Assembly: GCA_020720525.1 (NCBI GenBank)
Contig: DYON01000005.1
Location: 1 to 28,558 of the forward strand
From: Acetofilamentum sp.
Lineage (GTDB): Bacteria > Bacteroidota > Bacteroidia > Bacteroidales > DTU049
Direction: 5' to 3'
DNA: 28,558 nucleotides
A model generated the notes under the pieces. It was given only the letters and a program-made list of their open reading frames with translations. It was not told where the DNA came from and did no database searches. The position numbers were made by a program, and so were the translations under genes. Position 1 is the stretch's first letter; every line of letters begins with the position of its first letter. Below, in pieces: positions 22,679 to 28,558 of this stretch.

Positions 22679-22826
22679 ATTTATTTTCATGAAATAGCAA
22701 TAAAAGAATTTAAAAATGACTATAAGTACATGAAAAATATAAGATATAGCCAAAATGAAATTAATTTCAGTTTCTATTTTTTTGCAACTTGAAAGTTCTT
22801 TTTTAATAGGGATGACTAAATTTCAT

Positions 22827-22834
22827 TATTTTTG
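22827..22834 (+). promoter_or_regulatory. Promoter -7 element of tex, only 5 bases from the start codon
   Basis: TATTTTTG is an exact TAnnTTTG match and its last base is 5 bases before the A of ATG 22839. With the usual start point about four bases after this element, the mRNA would begin at or next to the start codon and have no leader. I see no clear -33 element. Confidence 0.5.
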
Positions 22835-22838
22835 ACAC

Positions 22839-24968
22839 ATGAAATCATTCACCGACATTATTAGTATAGAACTGGGACTTAAGGTAACTCAGGTTGCCAA
22901 TACCATCAAACTTCTTGGCGAGGGCGCCACAGTTCCATTTATTTCGCGATACCGCAAAGAAATGACAGGCAGTCTCGACGAAGTTCAGATTATGTCCATC
23001 AAAACGCGCTTGCATCAGCTTACCGAGCTCGAAAAGCGACGCACAGTAGTGCTCGAAAGCATTGAGGAGCAAGGGAAACTAACCCCAGAGTTGGAATCGA
23101 AAATTCGCAATGCCTCAACCATGCCCGAAGTGGAAGATTTGTACTTGCCTTATCGTCCAAAGCGCAAAACACGCGCTACTGTGGCTGTTGCCAAAGGCTT
23201 GGAGCCTCTGGCAAAACGTATTTTTATGCAGCAACCATTCGACCTGATGGTGGCTGCTCGGCATTTTGTTAATGAAGAAAAAGGTGTTGCATCCGAAGAA
23301 GAAGCTATTGCTGGAGCTCGCGATATTATTGCCGAATGGATTAGCGAAGATGCTCGCGTTCGTGCCGATTTGCGATCGCTTTTTGTTCGCGAAGGAATTG
23401 TTTCGTCGAAAGTTGTGAAGGGAAAAGAAGCCGATGGAGCCAAGTTCGAAAATTATTTTGCTCTGGCCGAACCGCTTGCAAAATCGCCTTCGCACAGGAT
23501 TTTAGCTGTTTTTCGTGGCGAAAACGAAGGCTTTTTAAGGGTTTCGATTGAACCAGAATCGGAAAAAGCACTTACGCTCATTGAACGTCGTGTTGTGAAT
23601 TCGCAAAACGATATTGCCAACGAAGTTATTACAGCTCTCGAAGACAGTTATAAACGATTGCTTCAACCGTCAATTGAAACCGAAACTCGGAAATTTTATA
23701 AAGAAAAAGCCGATAAAGAAGCTATTAATGTGTTTGCCGACAATGTTCGGCAGCTGCTCTTGAGTTCGCCTCTAGGACAGAAAACGGTGCTTGCAATCGA
23801 TCCGGGTTTTCGTACTGGCTGCAAGGTTGTTGTACTCGATCCTCTCGGAAGCTTGATGCACAACGAAACCATTTATCCGCATCCGCCCGAAAATAAGGTG
23901 AAAGAAGCGCTTAATAAAATTGATCATTTGGTGGAAGCATACAAAGTGGATGCAATTGCTATTGGAAATGGCACTGCAGGGCGCGAAACCGAAGCCTTTA
24001 TCAAGCGAATTCAATTTAGCCGACCAGTGATTGCTATAGCGGTGAACGAATCGGGTGCTTCCATTTATTCGGCAAGCGATGTGGCTCGCGAAGAGTTTCC
24101 CGATTACGACGTTACTGTTCGAGGAGCAGTTTCAATAGGCCGTCGATTGATGGATCCATTGGCAGAACTCGTGAAGATTGATGCAAAAAGCATCGGGGTG
24201 GGGCAGTATCAGCACGATGTTGACCAGAATATGCTGAAAGAAAAACTCGACGATACGGTTATGAGTGCCGTGAACAGTGTTGGTGTAGAACTCAATACTG
24301 CCAGTAAGCAATTGCTCACGTATGTCTCTGGTATAGGACCTGTGATGGCTCAAAATATTATCGATTACCGAAAAGAAAAAGGTGCTTTCACGGCTCGTAA
24401 AGAGTTGCTGAAGGTAAAACGTTTTGGCGACAAGGCGTTTGAGCAAGCGGCTGGATTTTTACGAATAAAAGATGCAAAAAACCCACTCGATTCATCGGCA
24501 GTGCATCCCGAAAGCTATCACATTGTAGAAAAAATGGCCAAAGATTCAAATTGCACTGTTGCCGACCTGATTCAAAACAAAGAGCTCAGAGCTCAAATTG
24601 TGCCTCAAAAATACATTTCGGAGCAGTTTGGATTGCCTACCATCAACGATATTTTAAAGGAACTCGAAAAGCCTGGTCGCGACCCTCGACAAAAATTTGA
24701 GATGTTTGAATTCGATCAGAATGTTCACAGCATCGACGATTTGATTGTTGGAATGGTGTTGCCCGGCATTGTAACCAATATTACCAAATTTGGAGCTTTT
24801 GTCGATATAGGTGTGCATCAGGATGGGTTGGTGCACATCAGTCAGATTGCCGACCGATATATTGCCGATCCTTCCGAGGTGCTCAAGCTAAATCAAAAGG
24901 TGCAGGTGCGTGTTCTCGAAGTGGATAAGCCTCGAAAGAGAATTAATCTGAGTATGAAAAGCGTTTAA
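22839..24968 (+). CDS. tex: Tex family RNA-binding transcription accessory protein
   Basis: The protein has 709 residues, slightly shorter than E. coli Tex. The N-terminal helical block has the classic opening VPFISRYRKEMTGSLDEVQ. A YqgF/RNase H-like domain follows near residue 315 (LAIDPGFRTGCKVVVLDPLG), then helix-hairpin-helix units (YVSGIGPVMAQNIIDYRKEKGAF near 490) and a C-terminal S1 domain at about 635-705 (GMVLPGIVTNITKFGAFVDIGVHQDGLVHIS). Tex proteins bind nucleic acid and act in transcription and stress tolerance; the exact activity is unsettled. ATG 22839 matches the family N-terminus; the next methionine would remove conserved residues. The YhcG-like gene starts seven bases after its stop. 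Confidence 0.95.
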   Translation: MKSFTDIISIELGLKVTQVANTIKLLGEGATVPFISRYRKEMTGSLDEVQIMSIKTRLHQLTELEKRRTVVLESIEEQGKLTPELESKIRNASTMPEVEDLYLPYRPKRKTRATVAVAKGLEPLAKRIFMQQPFDLMVAARHFVNEEKGVASEEEAIAGARDIIAEWISEDARVRADLRSLFVREGIVSSKVVKGKEADGAKFENYFALAEPLAKSPSHRILAVFRGENEGFLRVSIEPESEKALTLIERRVVNSQNDIANEVITALEDSYKRLLQPSIETETRKFYKEKADKEAINVFADNVRQLLLSSPLGQKTVLAIDPGFRTGCKVVVLDPLGSLMHNETIYPHPPENKVKEALNKIDHLVEAYKVDAIAIGNGTAGRETEAFIKRIQFSRPVIAIAVNESGASIYSASDVAREEFPDYDVTVRGAVSIGRRLMDPLAELVKIDAKSIGVGQYQHDVDQNMLKEKLDDTVMSAVNSVGVELNTASKQLLTYVSGIGPVMAQNIIDYRKEKGAFTARKELLKVKRFGDKAFEQAAGFLRIKDAKNPLDSSAVHPESYHIVEKMAKDSNCTVADLIQNKELRAQIVPQKYISEQFGLPTINDILKELEKPGRDPRQKFEMFEFDQNVHSIDDLIVGMVLPGIVTNITKFGAFVDIGVHQDGLVHISQIADRYIADPSEVLKLNQKVQVRVLEVDKPRKRINLSMKSV

Positions 24969-24975
24969 GAAAACC

Positions 24976-26040
24976 ATGAAAAAGATTCCAGATCAAGAGA
25001 ATGAATTGCTTTTGTCGATTGTTTCGCTTATCGAAACTACTCGGCAGAGAGTAGCATTGGCTGTCAATAGCGAACTTACTCTGCTCTATTGGAATATTGG
25101 CAAGCAGATTAATGAGGAGTTACTTCTGAAAAGTAGAGCAGATTATGGGAAGCGTGTTGTGGAGGATTTGAGTCGTAACTTATCTCTCAAGTTTGGCAAT
25201 GGATTTAGTAAGCGGAATTTGCATAATTTCATCAAATTCAATGATGTGTATCCTGATTTGGAAATTGTGCAGGCACTGTCTGCACAATTGAGCTGGTCGC
25301 ATTTATACACAATTATATATGTTCATAACGAATTGAAAAGAGAGTTTTATACACAACTATGCATCTATGAGCGATGGAGTGTTCGAACTCTTCAGGAAAG
25401 AATTAGCAGTATGCTATTCGAGCGAACAGCCATAAGCAAAAAGCCTGAACTCACTATTAAAAATGATCTTCAAATTGTTAAAAATGAGCAAAAGTTAACT
25501 CCCGACTTAGCCTTTCGCGACCCGTATTTTCTCGATTTTTTGGGATTACGCGATTTGTTTTCAGAAAAAGATATGGAATCGGCCATTTTATCGAATTTGC
25601 AACGCTTTCTAACTGAAATGGGAAGCGACTTTGCGTTTCTTGCTCGTCAAAAGCGCATTGTGATTGATAATGAGGATTTTTATATTGATTTGCTGTTCTA
25701 TCATCGTGGACTGAAATGTCTTGTGGCAATCGATTTGAAGCTCGATAAGTTTAAAGCTGCATACAAAGGGCAAATGGAATTGTACTTGCGGTGGCTGGAG
25801 GTTAATGAACAAAAAGAAGGCGAAAACAAGCCAGTTGGATTGATTCTTTGTTCGGAAAAATCGCGCGAGCAAATTAGCTATTTGATGCTCGATAGCCATG
25901 AACAGATTAAAGTTGCAGAATATCTGACAGCTTTGCCCGACAAAGAAATATTGCAGCAAAAACTCAATTTAGCTATTGAGATTGCTCGGGATTCTGTCGA
26001 AAAACAAATGTTGGATGAACAAACAATGAAAAAGAAATGA
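24976..26040 (+). CDS. YhcG/DUF1016 family PD-(D/E)XK nuclease-like protein
   Basis: The protein has 354 residues. The DUF1016 N-terminal domain (about 10-145) contains LLYWNIGKQI, GKRVVEDLSRNLSLKFGNGFSKRNL and LSWSHLYTIIYV. The C-terminal nuclease-fold domain (about 175-335) carries E201, D238 in FYIDLLFYHRGLKCLVAIDLK and K255, so the E, D, (D/E)xK set is present with D253 in place of the commoner Glu. YhcG proteins are widespread accessory genes thought to act on DNA; the physiological role is not established. The gene starts seven bases after tex and ends with an ATGA overlap with the M14 peptidase gene, so all three may be read from one transcript. The nuclease activity is inferred from motif only. 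Confidence 0.88.
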   Translation: MKKIPDQENELLLSIVSLIETTRQRVALAVNSELTLLYWNIGKQINEELLLKSRADYGKRVVEDLSRNLSLKFGNGFSKRNLHNFIKFNDVYPDLEIVQALSAQLSWSHLYTIIYVHNELKREFYTQLCIYERWSVRTLQERISSMLFERTAISKKPELTIKNDLQIVKNEQKLTPDLAFRDPYFLDFLGLRDLFSEKDMESAILSNLQRFLTEMGSDFAFLARQKRIVIDNEDFYIDLLFYHRGLKCLVAIDLKLDKFKAAYKGQMELYLRWLEVNEQKEGENKPVGLILCSEKSREQISYLMLDSHEQIKVAEYLTALPDKEILQQKLNLAIEIARDSVEKQMLDEQTMKKK

Positions 26041-27812
26041 AAATCAAAAAAATTATATTGTTGGTAATTGCCATTCAATGGCTATCGACCAATTTGTTTG
26101 CGCAAGATAAATTCTTCAATATCCCCTATGAATCGATGGATTACAATGTTACGATGACCTACGATGAGGTGATTCAATATTGCCATCTTGTCGATTCGTT
26201 GTTCGACGAAGTACAGTATTTTACTTTTGGAAAATCGGCCCAGGGAAGTGATTTGCCATATTTGTTGATTGATAACAGAACCCAAAACAACAATAAGCTC
26301 ACACTTTGGATTCAGGCAGGAATTCATCCTGGAGAGCCCGAAGGAGTTGAGGCTGGATTTCTGTTTATTCGCGATGTTCTTACCTATCCAACGCTGAAAC
26401 CTTTGCTCGACAAAGTAAGGATTGTGTTTATCCCTTCTTTCAATGTGGATGGATTGAAGCGTTTTGGTCGCTATAATAGAATTAATCAGAACGGACCCGA
26501 ACAAATGGGCTGGCGAACCACAGCGCAGAATTTGAATTTGAATCGCGATTTTATGAAAGCCGACGCCCCAGAAATGCAAGCATGGCTTAATCTTTACAAC
26601 TCAATCAATCCCGATTTTATGATTGATTGCCACACAACCGATGGCGCCGATTATGTGTATCCGCTCACCTATGGACTCGATGCATTTCAAACACTCGATG
26701 CTGGCATTGCTTCGTGGTGCACCGAAAACTACATTCCTTTTGCAACCAACCAAATGGACAAAGCTGGCTTTCCTATTTATCCGTATGTTGCTTTTAGGCA
26801 ATGGCACAATCCCAAAAGTGGCTTGCTGATGTATGCTTCGCGTCCTATGTTGTCGCATGGCTACACTTTGCTGACCGACCGCCCCTGTTTGCTTATAGAA
26901 ACACACATGCTCAAGCCATACAAAATTAGGGTTGATGCAACGCAGCGAATGTTGTTGTTCACTTTTCAATATTTGGCCGAAAATGCCGAATCGTACTTAG
27001 CTATGCTAGCGAAAGCCGACCGCAAAAGAGTAAGCGACGATTTTATCGGAAAGCCTTTCCCCATTTCGCTTACCACAAGTATGAACGACAGCGTTCTAGT
27101 TGAATTCAACGGAATGAAATACGATACCATTAAAAGTAAAACAACTGGCGGTATTTATTATAAGTACGACAATACCAAACCCGAAATTTGGCAAATTCAA
27201 TTGTTCAACAAAATTGTGGTTGACGATAGCATCGATTTGCCCATTGCTTATGTGGTTCCAGTGGAATGGGGTATCGTTATTGACCGTTTGCAGTTGCATG
27301 GAATAAGCATTATTAGAACAACTGATAACCAAGAAGTGAAATGTACTGCTTCACGACTTTCGGACGTTTCGTTTCCGAAAATGAGCTACGAAGGATGTTT
27401 TCGCCCAAATTTCGCCATTTCGGAATTTGATACTACCATGGTGATTCCGCGCAGTTCTGCCTTGGTAGCAGTGAAGCAATCGAAAATAAAAGTTCTTGTG
27501 TGGTTGCTCGATGCCCATTCCGAAGACAGTTTTCTCAAATGGGGCTTTTTCAATGCCATTTTCGAGCAAAAAGAATACGGCGAAATGTATGTGCTCGAGC
27601 CACTGGCCGACGAAATGTTTAAAAACGACAAAGCCCTAAAAGCCGAATTTGAAACAATAAAGAAAAACGATCCCGAATTTGCTGCATCGCAATGGGCTCA
27701 GATGAACTGGATTTACAACCACACTGCTTGGCGCGACCAGAAAATGAATGTGTATCCGGTTGTTAAAATTACCGACAGGAACGAATATCTCAAACTTTTA
27801 CCTTCAAAATAG
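26037..27812 (+). CDS. Secreted M14 family zinc metallopeptidase
   Basis: The protein has 591 residues with a Sec signal peptide (about 1-22, ending LFAQ). The M14 zinc ligands are visible as H97 and E100 (HPGE) and H199 (DCHTTDG). The substrate-binding block NLNLNRDF (168-172) is intact, and the catalytic glutamate is probably E288 in LLIETHML. The remaining 290 residues form a C-terminal region without a known name, possibly beta-rich. It lacks a T9SS sorting domain, so it is likely periplasmic or attached by other means. It should trim C-terminal residues from peptides. Its start codon overlaps the YhcG-like stop (ATGA) although the two functions appear unrelated. ExoIII follows after five bases. 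Confidence 0.9.
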   Translation: MKIKKIILLVIAIQWLSTNLFAQDKFFNIPYESMDYNVTMTYDEVIQYCHLVDSLFDEVQYFTFGKSAQGSDLPYLLIDNRTQNNNKLTLWIQAGIHPGEPEGVEAGFLFIRDVLTYPTLKPLLDKVRIVFIPSFNVDGLKRFGRYNRINQNGPEQMGWRTTAQNLNLNRDFMKADAPEMQAWLNLYNSINPDFMIDCHTTDGADYVYPLTYGLDAFQTLDAGIASWCTENYIPFATNQMDKAGFPIYPYVAFRQWHNPKSGLLMYASRPMLSHGYTLLTDRPCLLIETHMLKPYKIRVDATQRMLLFTFQYLAENAESYLAMLAKADRKRVSDDFIGKPFPISLTTSMNDSVLVEFNGMKYDTIKSKTTGGIYYKYDNTKPEIWQIQLFNKIVVDDSIDLPIAYVVPVEWGIVIDRLQLHGISIIRTTDNQEVKCTASRLSDVSFPKMSYEGCFRPNFAISEFDTTMVIPRSSALVAVKQSKIKVLVWLLDAHSEDSFLKWGFFNAIFEQKEYGEMYVLEPLADEMFKNDKALKAEFETIKKNDPEFAASQWAQMNWIYNHTAWRDQKMNVYPVVKITDRNEYLKLLPSK

Positions 27813-27817
27813 TAACT

Positions 27818-28558
27818 ATGAAAGTGATCACTTATAACTTAAATGGCATCAGAGCTGCCATTGGAAAAGGATTCATTAATTGGCTTGCTGCATCCGATGC
27901 CGATGTTGTTTGTATTCAAGAAAGCAAAGCGCAGCCCGATCAGATTCCGATTTTAGAGTTTGAAGCAATTGGCTATAAAACGTTTTTTTATAGTGCTCAG
28001 AAAAAAGGCTACAGCGGTGTTGGAATTATTACGCGCATCGAGCCCGATAATGTTGTTTATGGTATGGGCATTGAGAAATACGATTACGAAGGTCGGTTCA
28101 TTCGTGCCGATTTTGGCGATTTAAGTATTGTTTCGGTCTATCATCCATCGGGTACATCGGGCGAAGAACGCCAGGCTTTTAAAATGGTTTGGCTAAACGA
28201 CTATTTGGAATACGTTCAGAAACTTCGGAAGGAAAGACCAAACATACTTTTGTGTGGCGATTACAATATTGCCCATGAACGTATCGATATTCACGACCCA
28301 GTTGGGAATGCCAAAAATTCGGGTTTTTTGCCCGAAGAGCGCGAATGGGTCACGAAATTTTTGAATCATGATTATATTGATACATTTCGCCATTTCAACA
28401 AAGAACCACACAATTATACTTGGTGGAGCTTCAGAGCGAATGCCAGAGCCAATAACAAAGGATGGAGAATCGATTATATCATGGCAACCGAATCGTTGCG
28501 TACTCGTCTGAAGAACGCTTTCATTCAGCCCGATGCCTATCACAGCGATCATTGTCCG
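27818..28558 (+). CDS. xth: Exodeoxyribonuclease III, cut at the right edge
   Basis: The frame runs from ATG 27818 to the window end, 247 codons without a stop. It has the ExoIII/AP endonuclease landmarks: ITYNLNGIRAA at the start, QESKAQPDQ with the metal-binding Glu, GDYNIAHERIDIHDP, WRIDYIMAT and, at the very edge, SDHCP with the catalytic histidine. The family usually ends 5 to 10 residues after SDHCP, so almost the whole protein is present. The enzyme cuts DNA at abasic sites and removes 3'-blocking groups during base excision repair. It follows the M14 peptidase gene by five bases and has no promoter of its own that I can see. Confidence 0.95.
   Translation, partial: MKVITYNLNGIRAAIGKGFINWLAASDADVVCIQESKAQPDQIPILEFEAIGYKTFFYSAQKKGYSGVGIITRIEPDNVVYGMGIEKYDYEGRFIRADFGDLSIVSVYHPSGTSGEERQAFKMVWLNDYLEYVQKLRKERPNILLCGDYNIAHERIDIHDPVGNAKNSGFLPEEREWVTKFLNHDYIDTFRHFNKEPHNYTWWSFRANARANNKGWRIDYIMATESLRTRLKNAFIQPDAYHSDHCP

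Noticed and set aside
26082..26579. A 165-codon open frame antisense to the M14 peptidase gene
   Set aside because: It is fully inside the peptidase gene, whose signal peptide and zinc site are intact, and it has no promoter or domain.
28193..28552. A 119-codon minus-strand open frame at the right edge
   Set aside because: It lies antisense to the ExoIII gene, whose catalytic motifs are continuous in the other strand.
1..28558. CRISPR arrays, insertion sequences, prophage genes or rRNA
   Set aside because: I saw no regularly spaced repeats, transposase or integrase motifs, phage structural genes or rRNA sequence.

Overview
This window looks like a chromosomal segment of a member of the Bacteroidota that carries a type IX secretion system (T9SS). 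Four things point that way. The block HU / (mutY) / ssb / gldE / gldD and the block nadK / PorG-like / uppS / bamA / ompH / ompH are both gene orders I know from this phylum. There is a protein with a T9SS C-terminal sorting domain. Start codons lack clear Shine-Dalgarno sequences. At eleven places an exact Bacteroidetes -7 promoter element, TAnnTTTG, sits 5 to 46 bases ahead of a start codon or tRNA. The base composition is AT-rich and even, and I see no rRNA, CRISPR array, insertion sequence or prophage.

Layout, left to right. Positions 1-405 hold the possible end of a partial gene and otherwise nothing recognisable. A tRNA-Lys(CTT) at 406-478 shares a hairpin terminator with the converging comF-like gene. 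Divergent from comF is a membrane-anchored coiled-coil protein of unknown function. Next, on the minus strand, comes a likely operon of HU, a 30-residue very basic protein resembling the AURKAIP1/COX24 (mitochondrial mS38) family, RNase G/E, and RecX. On the plus strand follow ssb, gldE and gldD. Between HU and ssb lies an open stretch that reads like the C-terminal end of MutY, so mutY appears to have been deleted here.

From 17000 down to 7638 the minus strand is an envelope-biogenesis region. CBS protein, a one-POTRA Omp85-type barrel and NAD kinase form one transcription unit. Two tandem PorG/DUF6089-like proteins follow. The second of these is translationally coupled to uppS, which overlaps bamA, and two OmpH/Skp-like chaperones end the unit at a strand-specific terminator. 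Divergent from the CBS gene, pdxJ overlaps an alpha/beta hydrolase. Then come a T9SS-exported beta-propeller protein and a divergent ketosynthase.

The right third is more accessory. A minus-strand AAA ATPase/nuclease-fold protein and a plus-strand YhcG/DUF1016 nuclease-fold protein bracket tex. The YhcG gene overlaps the start of a secreted M14 metallopeptidase. Exodeoxyribonuclease III follows and is cut by the window edge only a few codons before its expected end.

I found no clearly new multi-gene system. The observations most worth checking are the mutY remnant, the doubled PorG-like genes, the promoter that would make tex leaderless, the tiny basic ribosome-like protein, and the tex-YhcG-M14 arrangement.
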